From Anaerolineales bacterium (GTDB lineage: Bacteria; Chloroflexota; Anaerolineae; Anaerolineales; UBA11858): a stretch of 37,191 bases of DNA. Shown piece by piece: positions 15,185 through 23,064 of this stretch. The translations under genes were made by a program, and so were the position numbers. Within the stretch, counting starts at the first letter, position 1. Each line of letters begins with the position of its first letter. The notes beneath the pieces are model-generated. The model ran no database searches. It was not told the origin of the DNA and saw only the letters and a list, made by a program, of their open reading frames with translations. The DNA lies in contig JADHXE010000007.1 of the NCBI GenBank assembly GCA_016783125.1, positions 1-37,191 of the forward strand, read 5' to 3'.

Positions 15185-15979
15185 ATGTCAGATCAAACAG
15201 AAGTGCGCGCCGCAGATTACGGCCTGCCCATGTACTTCGATATGCAGGCCAAGATGGGGCACACGAAACACCTGGGGGGCACCAATGCCACTCAAAAGCT
15301 GGCAGAGTTGTGCAAATTAGAACCAGGGAAAACCCTCTTGAATGTCGGTTCTGGTTCCGGAATCTCTGCGGCCTATGTGGCTGAAAATTTTGGCTGCCGT
15401 GTTGTGGGAGTCGACCTCTTGCCGGGCATGATCGAGAGCGCACAAAGATGGGCTGAAGCTAAAGGTCTCACAGACCAGATGGCATTTCGCATTGGAGATG
15501 CCCAGGATTTACCATTCGAAGATGATCAATTTGATGCCCTGATTTGTGAGTCGGTAAACGCCTTTGTGCCAGACAAAGAAAAGGCCATGCATGAATATAT
15601 TCGGGTGGTGAAACCGGGAGGTTATATTGGCTTCACGGAAGCGATTTGGGGAAAGGTTCCATCGGAAGAGATTGTGGGGATTATTGGAGAAGCAACCGGG
15701 CAACAGCTCCATTTCCCTGAAGTCTGGGAAACCCTCTTCCAAAATTCTGGATTGGTTGATCTGCATAACGAAAATCACCCGGTCACCATGCGTGGTGAAG
15801 CCCGCAATCAAAGTGGACTGGTGGGCTTTGGGGATTATATGAAAATCTTAGGCCGGTTTTTCCGGCTGCTCTTCTCAGATCGCGAAACTCGTTCATTGAT
15901 GAAATATATGTCATCTAATCCGAAACAGTACACAGAGTATATGGGCTACGGCATTTATAGTGGAAGGAAACCAGAATGA
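15185..15979 (+). CDS. Class I SAM-dependent methyltransferase
   Basis: This 264-residue soluble enzyme has a Rossmann methyltransferase fold. Motif I is LLNVGSGSGISAAYVAE at about 58-74, the acidic SAM ribose-binding loop is VVGVDLLPGMIE, motif II is GDAQDLPFEDDQFD, and VVKPGGYIGFTEA follows. It resembles UbiE/Methyltransf_11 enzymes. The C-terminal part is less typical and should define the substrate. ATG 15185 has AAGGAG 8 bases upstream; a longer frame from TTG 15167 is unlikely. The stop codon overlaps the next ATG (ATGA at 15976-15979), indicating translational coupling. It sits between two ICMT-like membrane methyltransferases. Substrate unknown. Confidence 0.85.
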   Translation: MSDQTEVRAADYGLPMYFDMQAKMGHTKHLGGTNATQKLAELCKLEPGKTLLNVGSGSGISAAYVAENFGCRVVGVDLLPGMIESAQRWAEAKGLTDQMAFRIGDAQDLPFEDDQFDALICESVNAFVPDKEKAMHEYIRVVKPGGYIGFTEAIWGKVPSEEIVGIIGEATGQQLHFPEVWETLFQNSGLVDLHNENHPVTMRGEARNQSGLVGFGDYMKILGRFFRLLFSDRETRSLMKYMSSNPKQYTEYMGYGIYSGRKPE

Positions 15980-16680
15980 ACACAAAAGATCAAGAAACAT
16001 CTCGCTTAGTGACCCGCTGGCTGATCCGCGAAATCATGGGCACGATCATGGTAGCGGCAATCCTGTTCTGGAGCGCGGGAGATTGGAAATGGGGATGGGG
16101 CTGGGCCCTGGTGGGGATTTATGCCCTCTGGGTAGGAGCCAATGCGGTTTTGTTGATCCCTCGTCACCCGGAACTGCTGGCCGAGCGCGCCCAACGCAGT
16201 ATTGAAGGGATGAAATCCTGGGACAAATGGCTCATAAGCACTATTGGCATTGCGACCCTGGTCAAATACATCCTGGCCGGGTTGGATATCCGAAACGGCT
16301 GGTCGGCATCCATGCCGGTGTGGGTGCATATTGTGGCGCTGCTGCTGTCTGCTTTCGGCTATGCCCTGAATACCTGGGCGATGACTGAGAATGCTTATTT
16401 TTCGATGGTCGTTCGTTACCAGGAAGATCGCGGTCATCAGGTATGCAACACTGGACCTTATAAGTTCGTTCGGCATCCTGCTTATATTGGGGGCATCCTC
16501 TTCGAGGTGATGGTACCCTTCTTGCTGGGTTCGTGGTGGGCTCTGATCCCTGGGGGCTTAGTTGCCATCTTGACGGTGATCCGCACCGCGCTGGAAGATA
16601 GGACGCTTCAGGAAGAATTGCCTGGCTACAAGGAATTCACCCAAGAAACGCGCTATCGTCTGCTTCCAGGGTTTTGGTAG
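15976..16680 (+). CDS. ICMT-like membrane methyltransferase, copy 2
   Basis: This 234-residue membrane protein is a paralog of the product of 14463-15173. It has the same C-terminal signature (CNTGPYKFVRHPAYIGGI, then ALEDRTLQEELPGYKEF and a final RYRLLPGFW). The N-terminal membrane helices differ more, as expected if they shape different acceptor sites. The start overlaps the stop of the preceding methyltransferase by four bases, and AAGGA lies upstream, so start and operon membership are well supported. The two copies could methylate related substrates or form a heterodimer; neither is shown by the sequence. Confidence 0.85.
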   Translation: MNTKDQETSRLVTRWLIREIMGTIMVAAILFWSAGDWKWGWGWALVGIYALWVGANAVLLIPRHPELLAERAQRSIEGMKSWDKWLISTIGIATLVKYILAGLDIRNGWSASMPVWVHIVALLLSAFGYALNTWAMTENAYFSMVVRYQEDRGHQVCNTGPYKFVRHPAYIGGILFEVMVPFLLGSWWALIPGGLVAILTVIRTALEDRTLQEELPGYKEFTQETRYRLLPGFW

Positions 16681-16701
16681 AGCATCTTTTCAGGAGGAAT
16701 G

Positions 16702-17418
16702 ATGGCTATAAATAAATCAAGATTTTGGTTTGGATTGGCTTTGGGCGCTATCGGCGGCCTGATGGCACATAAAGCTTTGAATACCTCGCGGATGCCCAAT
16801 GCCAGGATTTGGCAGCGTATTTTGGCGGAAAGTCACGGCGAGATTGATGCCGCTGTTTTTATGGCTCGCGTCCGGCAGCGTTATGAAGAACTGAAAGCCC
16901 GCCGGCCCGTTTTCGAGCGCCCAGTCTTTAACGCCCACGTGGTGGGCAATATTCTCCCTGGGCTGGCGCTCTATCAGATTCTTTGTGAGCAGGGTATGGA
17001 TGAGAAAGCAGCCCTGGATGAGATCGATGATATTTTCGAAAAATGGTTTATCCAGGCGCCCCCACCAAATATGAGGATGAATCAGACCATGAAGTATTTC
17101 CCAGAGAACTTCACGATATTTCGGCGATTGGTGCGCTTCACCATGGATAAATTCTTCCCTGCGCCGGGTTGGCAATATACAATGGTCGCTGATGATGAAC
17201 ACAGCCTGGCTTTCGATATGCAGCATTGTTTCTATCTCGACATCCTCAACTACTACGAAACGCCCGAACTCACCCCGGTTTTCTGTAAGCTGGACGATAT
17301 TTTGATGGCTGTCATGCCTGAATCCATAAAATGGGGGCGTACTCAAACTATCGGCATGGGCGCAGAATGCTGCAACTTCCGCTGGGATTATGTATCGGCC
17401 TTCGGCCAAGGAGATTAG
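16702..17418 (+). CDS. L-2-amino-thiazoline-4-carboxylate hydrolase-like protein
   Basis: This protein of about 238 residues has an N-terminal hydrophobic stretch (FWFGLALGAIGGLMAH, about 7-22) that may be an anchor. The C-terminal half contains FDMQHCFYLDIL, then FCKLDDILM and MGAECCNFRWDY. These Cys/Asp-rich motifs match my recollection of the ATC hydrolase family (PF14196), which in Pseudomonas opens a thiazoline ring in L-cysteine formation. Most family members are uncharacterised, so the reaction here is unknown. AGGAGG precedes two in-frame ATGs at 16699 and 16702; the second has the better spacing. It starts 21 bases after the second ICMT-like gene, likely in the same operon. Confidence 0.6.
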   Translation: MAINKSRFWFGLALGAIGGLMAHKALNTSRMPNARIWQRILAESHGEIDAAVFMARVRQRYEELKARRPVFERPVFNAHVVGNILPGLALYQILCEQGMDEKAALDEIDDIFEKWFIQAPPPNMRMNQTMKYFPENFTIFRRLVRFTMDKFFPAPGWQYTMVADDEHSLAFDMQHCFYLDILNYYETPELTPVFCKLDDILMAVMPESIKWGRTQTIGMGAECCNFRWDYVSAFGQGD

Positions 17419-17429
17419 CTTATCATGAA

Positions 17430-17485
17430 ATTTCGACTAAAAAATTCGTGTGCTTTGTGTCATTCGAAACCATTCGTGATAAAAG
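17430..17485. repeat. Degenerate attcgtg repeat
   Basis: AAAATTCGTGTGCTTTGTGTCATTCG and ACCATTCGTGATAAAAGG are half-copies of the cacgaat/attcgtg family seen at 4615-4727, here mostly in one orientation. They occupy the leader of the PRPP synthetase gene. Confidence 0.5.
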
Positions 17486-17492
17486 GAAAGAA

Positions 17493-18470
17493 ATGACTGT
17501 AAAAACCCTTGACCCATCAGAAGTGCGTTTCTTCAGCGGCAGCTCCCACCCAACGTTGGCTGCGCAAATAGCCGAGCATTTGGGCGTGCCGCTGGAAAAG
17601 ACGGCTGTCAGCCGTTTCAGCAATGACAATCTTTTCCTGCAACTTGGCGCCAGCGTGCGCTCGCGCAACGTTTACATCGTGCAGTCGTTGAGCCCGCCAG
17701 TCAACGACCATCTGGTCGAATTGTTGATGATGTTGGATATCGCCAAGGCAGCCTCAGCGCGCGAGATCCATGCGATCATCCCTTACTATTCCTTTGCTCG
17801 CTCTGACAAAAAGGATGCCCCGCGCATCTCCATCACTGCGCGGATGGTAGCCGATTTGCTGCAAACGGCCGGGGCTACGCATGTGATGACTATGATGCTG
17901 CACTCCCCTCAGGTGCACGGCTTCTTCCCCATGCCCGCCGACCCGCTCAGCAGTCGGCCTGTCTTTATGCGCCACTTCAAAGAACGCGATCTGTCGCAAA
18001 CCATCGTGGTCGCTGGTGATATGGGGGGAGCAAAATCAGCTGCGCGTTTTGCCAGAGAATTGGGCAGACCCGTCGCCGCGGGCAACAAAGAACGCATCTC
18101 TGACACGGAGGTGCGCTTCAACGGGATGGTCGGCGCGCAAGTCAGCGGGCATAAGACTGCCCTGATCTATGATGATGAAATCGCCACTGGCGGCACGATC
18201 CTGGAACTCAGCAAACATCTTATCGAACAGGGTATCGAAGATATCTGGGTAGTCTGCACACACGGAGTCTTTGTGCATGGCGGCCTGGAGAAACTGGTGG
18301 AAATCCCTGAGATTACCGAAGTGGTCACCACCGACACCGTACCCATTCCGCCAGAGAAACGCCACCCCAAGCTGAAGGTTCTCTCAGTAGCCCATATTTT
18401 CGGCGAGGCCATCCGATACAATTACATGCGCCAGTCGATCGGCGATTTGTTTGTCTATGGGGACGTGTGA
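17493..18470 (+). CDS. prs: Ribose-phosphate pyrophosphokinase (divergent PRPP synthetase)
   Basis: This 325-residue enzyme should make PRPP from ribose-5-phosphate and ATP for nucleotide, His and Trp synthesis. Recognisable motifs are FSGSSHPTLAAQIAEHLG, SRFSNDNLFLQL, VQSLSPPVNDHLVELLMMLDIAK, IPYYSFARSDKK, HSPQVHGFF and the PRPP-binding loop ALIYDDEIATGGTIL. Several differ from the classical form: PYFGYARQDRK is expected for the second, DLHAxQIQGFF for the HSPQ motif, and DDMIDTGGT for the loop. The flexible-loop region (AAGNKERIS) keeps a Lys/Arg pair. It may be a regulatory variant or a second Prs. The start is ATG 17493 after AAAGGAAAG; the frame extends to 17331 but would overlap the preceding gene. 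Confidence 0.85.
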   Translation: MTVKTLDPSEVRFFSGSSHPTLAAQIAEHLGVPLEKTAVSRFSNDNLFLQLGASVRSRNVYIVQSLSPPVNDHLVELLMMLDIAKAASAREIHAIIPYYSFARSDKKDAPRISITARMVADLLQTAGATHVMTMMLHSPQVHGFFPMPADPLSSRPVFMRHFKERDLSQTIVVAGDMGGAKSAARFARELGRPVAAGNKERISDTEVRFNGMVGAQVSGHKTALIYDDEIATGGTILELSKHLIEQGIEDIWVVCTHGVFVHGGLEKLVEIPEITEVVTTDTVPIPPEKRHPKLKVLSVAHIFGEAIRYNYMRQSIGDLFVYGDV

Positions 18471-18877
18471 GATATGACCATCACCCAACACCACACACGC
18501 TATGTGCGCCGTTAGCGAGAGCACAAAGATTCGCAAAGGAAAAATCAAAAAAACTTCGTGCATCTTCGTGCCCTTAGTGGTTTAATATCTAGCTACCTGA
18601 CAGTTTTGGAAAAAAGCTCGAGCGCCTTAGGCGCTCACGAATGGGTACGAATTTACCGAATTTCACGAATAAAATTGTGTTTTTGTTGCTCACAAAAGTG
18701 CATTCGTGCCATCACCGAAGGTGTGCTTCTCATGTGCCATTCGAGCTTATTCGTGATCGCCGAAGGCGTGCAATGCCAGAGGCACGCAAAGCAAAGCAAA
18801 AACTGTCAGATAGCTAGGTTTAATATTTGTGTTTAGTTTGCTCAGATAATACCGGAACAGTTTCATGGAGATGAGAT
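18471..18877. other. 407-base gap filled by nested repeats
   Basis: No credible gene, tRNA or RNA structure is visible. The first 110 bases contain degenerate cacaaag and cttcgtg words (18515-18580). A MITE-like element follows at 18589-18817. The last 60 bases are the leader of the hemolysin III gene, which has GGAGATGAG before its ATG. A 92-residue open frame across this gap is composed of repeat sequence and is rejected as a gene. Confidence 0.75.
18589..18817. mobile_element. MITE-like element with 19-bp terminal inverted repeats and internal repeats
   Basis: CTAGCTACCTGACAGTTTT at 18589-18607 matches the reverse complement of 18799-18817 at 18 of 19 positions. Between them lie an AGCGCCTTAGGCGCT palindrome, a cacgaat/attcgtg inverted repeat, and two short GCCGAAGGCGTGC-like units that interrupt the inner repeat. 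No open frame encodes a transposase. It looks like a non-autonomous element that has collected other repeats. Confidence 0.6.
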
Positions 18878-19555
18878 ATGCAACCACAACTCAAAGATTT
18901 GAAAGATAGAGCCAAAACGAAAATATATTCTTTAGGCGAGGAGATCGCCCACAGTATCACCCACGGCATTGGCACAGGGTTGAGCATTGCCGGGCTGACC
19001 TTATTGGTAGCTATAGCCGCTTTATTCGGTGACGTTTACCATATCGTCAGCTTCAGCATCTATGGCGTCACCCTGGTGCTTTTGTACTTGGCTTCGACGC
19101 TCTATCACAGCTTCCAAAATCCACGCGTCAAACGGGTGTTCAAAGTCATCGACCACGCCTCGATTTTCCTGCTGATTGCCGGAACCTATACGCCTTTCCT
19201 GATCGTCGGCATCCGCGGCACCCTGGGCTGGACTCTGCTGGCTATCGTTTGGGGGTTGGCCGTGCTGGGAGTCAGCTTCAAGGCTTTGTTCATCCATCGC
19301 TTCCAGAAATTATCTGTGCTGGCCTATATTTTGATGGGCTGGTTGAGCGTGGTGGCTTTCAAAGAAATGCTGGCCAATATTCCCCTGGGTGGGTTGATCT
19401 GGCTAGGTGTGGGTGGGATGGTGTATACGCTGGGGGTGATCTTCTATGCCCTGAAGAAATACCGCTACACCCACGCTATCTGGCATCTCTTCGTGATGGG
19501 AGGCAGCCTGTGCCACTACTTTGCGGTGCTCTTTTATCTGACGCCCGCCCGCTAG
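18878..19555 (+). CDS. Hemolysin III / PAQR family membrane protein
   Basis: This 225-residue protein has seven hydrophobic segments and family motifs at both ends: EEIAHSITHGIGTGLSIAG near the N-terminus, SIFLLIAGTYTPFL in the middle, and HAIWHLFVMGGSLCHYFAVLFYL at the C-terminus. The conserved His residues and the Ser/Asp region match the CREST hydrolase-type metal site of PAQR proteins. The founding member was named for haemolysis in Bacillus cereus; for most bacteria the role is membrane lipid homeostasis or unknown. ATG 18878 is preceded by GGAGATGAG. It stands alone between two repeat-rich gaps. Confidence 0.9.
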   Translation: MQPQLKDLKDRAKTKIYSLGEEIAHSITHGIGTGLSIAGLTLLVAIAALFGDVYHIVSFSIYGVTLVLLYLASTLYHSFQNPRVKRVFKVIDHASIFLLIAGTYTPFLIVGIRGTLGWTLLAIVWGLAVLGVSFKALFIHRFQKLSVLAYILMGWLSVVAFKEMLANIPLGGLIWLGVGGMVYTLGVIFYALKKYRYTHAIWHLFVMGGSLCHYFAVLFYLTPAR

Positions 19556-19891
19556 GTTATCGCTAATTCCATAGGATCATTTTTTTCACCACAAAGACGC
19601 AAAGGCACGAAGACTCATCAAGAGAAAATCTTTGGCAAGAAATGAAAACATCCTATTTTCATCAATAGAAGTTTGAACACTTACACCGTGTAGTGATTCA
19701 TAAGGAATCCAGGAACGTAGGTATGCAGGAGAAATAATTCCTGGATTCCTGGGTTCCTTATAAAAATCAGTTGTTCAACCTTCTATTGACCAGTACAGAA
19801 ATGAAAATATTCACTTATTCCTGAGTAGTTTCAAGTGAAGAAAGAAAAGTCAACTACGCACTCTTGAAACTTGCGCCAAGAAATAAATAAC
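19556..19891. other. 336-base gap with nested inverted repeats
   Basis: No gene is seen. ACCACAAAGACGCAAAGGCACGAAG (19590-19614) is a half-copy of the cacaaag/cttcgtg family. A larger nested repeat sits at 19662-19789. Further inverted words, GAGTAGTTTCAAG and CTTGAAAC, flank the last 70 bases before the next gene. Confidence 0.7.
19662..19789. repeat. Nested inverted repeat (tcaatagaagtttgaac / ataaggaatccaggaa)
   Basis: The outer arms TCAATAGAAGTTTGAACAC (19662-19680) and TTGTTCAACCTTCTATTGA (19771-19789) pair at 17 of 19 positions. Inside, ATAAGGAATCCAGGAA (19700-19715) pairs with TTCCTGGATTCCTGGGTTCCTTAT (19738-19761) when an 8-base repeat unit is looped out. No coding potential. Confidence 0.8.
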
Positions 19892-22800
19892 ATGTCACTC
19901 CTTATTCAAACACCCTGCTTCAGCGAGCAAGAAGCGCGCCGCCTTATTCAGGAATTCTACGGTATCACGGGGGGGATGGCGCCACTGCCCAGTTATAGCG
20001 ATCAGAATTTCTTGCTCCACGCTGACACCGGAGAACGTTATGTCCTCAAGATCTCCAACGCCGGTGAAGAAAAAGCCTCGCTAGATGCTCAAAATCAGGC
20101 CTTGGCGCATCTCGCCGAACATGGCTTTTCGTGCCCACAGGTTGTACGCACACTATTGGGGGATTCGATCACCAGTGTTCAATCACCAACAGGAGAAACT
20201 CATTTTGTGCGCCTGGTTTCCTATCTACCAGGCACTCCTTACGGAAAAATCCGGCGTCAGACTACCAATTTTTACGAAAACCTGGGGGAATATCTTGGAC
20301 GGCTGGACCGCGCCTTTGCCAGCTTCGATCATCCGGCAACCCGGCGCGATTTTCAATGGGATCTGGCCAACGCCCTGGGTGTGGTGAAAGAGTATGGATC
20401 ATTTATCACAGATACTAAACTCCGTCAGTTGATCGATCAGTTCGCGCTCGATTTCGAGAATAATGTACTTCCCCTGCTGCCCAAATTACGCAGAGGTGTG
20501 ATTCACAACGACGCCAATGAGTACAACGTTATTGTCGGCGGCGGCGATGATCTCTACACGCGAAACCAGCAAGTTGTCGGCATCATCGACTTTGGCGATA
20601 TGGTGTACAGCTTCACTGTCGCCGACTTAGCCATCGCCATCGCCTACGCGGTGCTCGACAAGCCCGACCCGCTGGCGACAGCAGCGCTGGTGGTACAGAG
20701 CTACCACATCGAGAATCCGCTCACGGAGCAGGAGATCAGCGCCATCTTTGGGCTGGCTTGCATGAGGCTTTGTATCAGCGCCTGCATCACCGCTCAGCAA
20801 GCCAGCCAGCGCCCAGACGACGAATACCTGACCATCAGCCAGGGACCAATCCACAACACGCTGCCAAAACTGGCTAAAATCCACCCCCGTTTCGCCGAAG
20901 CCACCTTCCGCCAGGCCTGCGGGTTGACTCCGCTGCCTCGAACCGAGACAGTCATCCAATGGCTGAAAACCGATGCTCAAGTTGCGCCAATCTTAGATGT
21001 AGATTTAACTACTGCGCCGCTCGTCGTTTTCGACCTGGGTATCAGCAGCCCGCTCTTGGGGGCAGATCAAACCTCAATGACAGAATCCACCCTGACCCCC
21101 CGTCTGTTCAGCCAGATGGAAGCCGCGCGAGTCCTGGTCGGCATCGGGCAATATGACGAAGCCCGGCTGCTGTACACCACACCAGCCTTTGCCACCGGCG
21201 ACAGGCTGACTGACGAACACCGTACCATCCATCTCGGCATAGATCTCTTTGCAGCACCCGCCACTCCGGTTTACGCCCCGCTGGATGGCCAGGTGTACGC
21301 CTTCCAGGACAACCAGGCCCCCCACCCTCCGGGTTACGGCCCGGTGATCATCCTGGAGCACCACACCGACGACGGCACCGGCACGCCGTTTTACACGCTG
21401 TACGGCCATCTCAACGAGGCATCCCCTAAAGGGCTGAAGAACGGCCAGAAGATCACTGCCGGGGATAAGCTAGGGGAGATCGGCACCGCGGAGGTCAACG
21501 GCGGCTGGACACCGCACCTGCACTTCCAGATCATCATAGATTTACTCGATCTTGATTGCGATTTCCCCGGCGTTTGTCAGGCCAGCCAACGGGAGATTTG
21601 GAAAGCCTTTTCGCCTGACCCCAACCTGATCCTGCGCATCCCCGAGAAACAATTTCCTAAACCCCAGCCCAGCAAAGTCGAAACTTTAGCAGCGCGGCAA
21701 AAACTGATCGGCAGAAGCCTGAGCATCGGCTACAACGAACCGCTCAAGATCATGCGGGGCTGGAAGCAATATCTTTTCGATGAGACCGGCAGGCGCTACG
21801 TCGATGCCTACAACAATGTACCCCACGTAGGGCACTGCCACCCGCGCGTCGTAGCAGCCGGGCGAGAGCAGATGAGGGTGCTCAACACCAACACCCGCTA
21901 CCTGCATGATTACCTCAATCAATACGCCCAAAAGATCATCGCCACGCTGCCAGAGCCGTTGAGCGTTTGTTTCTTCGTCAACTCCGGCAGCGAGGCCAAC
22001 GAGCTGGCCTTGCGCCTGTCCCGCGCTTATACCAGACAAAAGGATATGCTTGTCTTAGAAAGCTCCTATCACGGCCATACCACCTCGCTGATCGACATCA
22101 GCCCCTATAAACACGACGGGCCAGGAGGCTCTGGCGCGCCGCCTTGGGTGCACACCATCCCCATCCCCGATACGTATCGCGGCCCTTACAAAGCCGACGA
22201 TCCCCAGGCAGGACACAAATACGCTCAGCACGCCAAGGAGGCCATCGAGCAAATGCAGAAAGAAGGCCGCGGCCCCGCAGGCTTTATCGCCGAAATCTGC
22301 CCCAGCGTAGCCGGCCAAATCTTCCTGCCCGAAGGTTATCTAAGCCAAGTGTATGAACACGTGCGCGCCGCAGGGGGGCTGTGTATCGCTGACGATGTGC
22401 AAACCGGCTATGGCCGCACCGGTACGAATTTCTACGCCTTCGAGGACCACGGCGTTGTTCCCGATATCGTCGTGCTGGGCAAACCCATTGGCAACGGTCA
22501 TCCCATCGGCGTGGTGATCACCCGCCCGGAGATCGCCGCGGCTTTCGATAACGGCATGGAGTTCTTCTGCACTTTTGGCGGCAACACGGTCTCGTGCGCG
22601 ATTGGTATGGCGGTGTTGGATGTCGTTCTGGAGAAAGGATTACAGGATCATGCTCTGCAAGTGGGGAATTACTTGCTCGAGGGATTACGCATCTTTGAAG
22701 ACTCCTACCCCCTTGTGGGAGACGTACGAGGGTCTGGGTTGTTCCTGGGCGTGGAGTTGGTACAACACCCAGAGAGCCTAGAACCAGCCGCCGCAGAAGC

Positions 22801-22966
22801 CACGTTTATCGCCAATCGCATGCGCGAGTTGGGGGTGCTGCTGGGCATCGACGGCCCCTATCACAACGTGATCAAGATCCGCCCACCGATGCCTTTTTCG
22901 ATAGCAGATGCTGACTTGTTATTAGGGGCTATGGGGCAAATCCTATGGGAAGATTTTGGGAAATAG
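19892..22966 (+). CDS. Three-domain fusion: APH-type kinase, M23 peptidase, class III aminotransferase/phospholyase
   Basis: This 1024-residue protein joins three modules. Residues about 15-330 are an aminoglycoside phosphotransferase-like kinase with [13 protein letters not shown] (about 203-215) and IIDFGDM (about 231). About 425-560 is an M23 LytM-like domain with all metal-ligand motifs (IHLGID, LYGHL, HLHF). About 600-1024 is a class III PLP enzyme with [36 protein letters not shown] and [10 protein letters not shown] (PLP Lys about 864). The GKPIGNGHP form resembles AGXT2L-type ammonio-phospholyases. Kinase plus phospholyase suggests phosphorylation of an amino alcohol such as hydroxylysine or ethanolamine, then elimination of phosphate and ammonia. 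No signal peptide is seen, so the M23 domain would be cytoplasmic, which is odd. ATG 19892 is chosen over TTG 19871. Confidence 0.85.
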   Translation: MSLLIQTPCFSEQEARRLIQEFYGITGGMAPLPSYSDQNFLLHADTGERYVLKISNAGEEKASLDAQNQALAHLAEHGFSCPQVVRTLLGDSITSVQSPTGETHFVRLVSYLPGTPYGKIRRQTTNFYENLGEYLGRLDRAFASFDHPATRRDFQWDLANALGVVKEYGSFITDTKLRQLIDQFALDFENNVLPLLPKLRRGVIHNDANEYNVIVGGGDDLYTRNQQVVGIIDFGDMVYSFTVADLAIAIAYAVLDKPDPLATAALVVQSYHIENPLTEQEISAIFGLACMRLCISACITAQQASQRPDDEYLTISQGPIHNTLPKLAKIHPRFAEATFRQACGLTPLPRTETVIQWLKTDAQVAPILDVDLTTAPLVVFDLGISSPLLGADQTSMTESTLTPRLFSQMEAARVLVGIGQYDEARLLYTTPAFATGDRLTDEHRTIHLGIDLFAAPATPVYAPLDGQVYAFQDNQAPHPPGYGPVIILEHHTDDGTGTPFYTLYGHLNEASPKGLKNGQKITAGDKLGEIGTAEVNGGWTPHLHFQIIIDLLDLDCDFPGVCQASQREIWKAFSPDPNLILRIPEKQFPKPQPSKVETLAARQKLIGRSLSIGYNEPLKIMRGWKQYLFDETGRRYVDAYNNVPHVGHCHPRVVAAGREQMRVLNTNTRYLHDYLNQYAQKIIATLPEPLSVCFFVNSGSEANELALRLSRAYTRQKDMLVLESSYHGHTTSLIDISPYKHDGPGGSGAPPWVHTIPIPDTYRGPYKADDPQAGHKYAQHAKEAIEQMQKEGRGPAGFIAEICPSVAGQIFLPEGYLSQVYEHVRAAGGLCIADDVQTGYGRTGTNFYAFEDHGVVPDIVVLGKPIGNGHPIGVVITRPEIAAAFDNGMEFFCTFGGNTVSCAIGMAVLDVVLEKGLQDHALQVGNYLLEGLRIFEDSYPLVGDVRGSGLFLGVELVQHPESLEPAAAEATFIANRMRELGVLLGIDGPYHNVIKIRPPMPFSIADADLLLGAMGQILWEDFGK

Positions 22967-22992
22967 CTCTCTTCAGCACATTTAGCAGGAAG

Positions 22993-23057
22993 CCACAGAT
23001 GAATACAGATAAATTGGATAAAAATCAAATATCTGTTTTCATCTTATTCATCTGTGG
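22993..23057. terminator. Inverted repeat between convergent genes, possible bidirectional terminator
   Basis: CCACAGATGAATACAGAT (22993-23010) pairs with the right arm 23031-23057 when an 8-base unit in the right arm is looped out. The hairpin lies between the stop codons of the fusion gene (+) and the MttB-family gene (-), where a bidirectional terminator would be useful. It also fits the general hairpin-repeat pattern of the window. Confidence 0.6.
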
Positions 23058-23064
23058 TTCATTA

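Noticed and set aside
16717-17409. 230-residue open frame on the minus strand
   Set aside because: It lies antisense to the ATC-hydrolase-like gene, which has an AGGAGG ribosome binding site and operon context; the antisense product shows no domain.
17331-17492. 54-residue N-terminal extension of PRPP synthetase
   Set aside because: It overlaps the preceding gene and repeat sequence; the family N-terminus starts after ATG 17493.
18558-18836. 92-residue open frame in the gap before the hemolysin III gene
   Set aside because: It is composed of repeat sequence and the MITE-like element and lacks a ribosome binding site.
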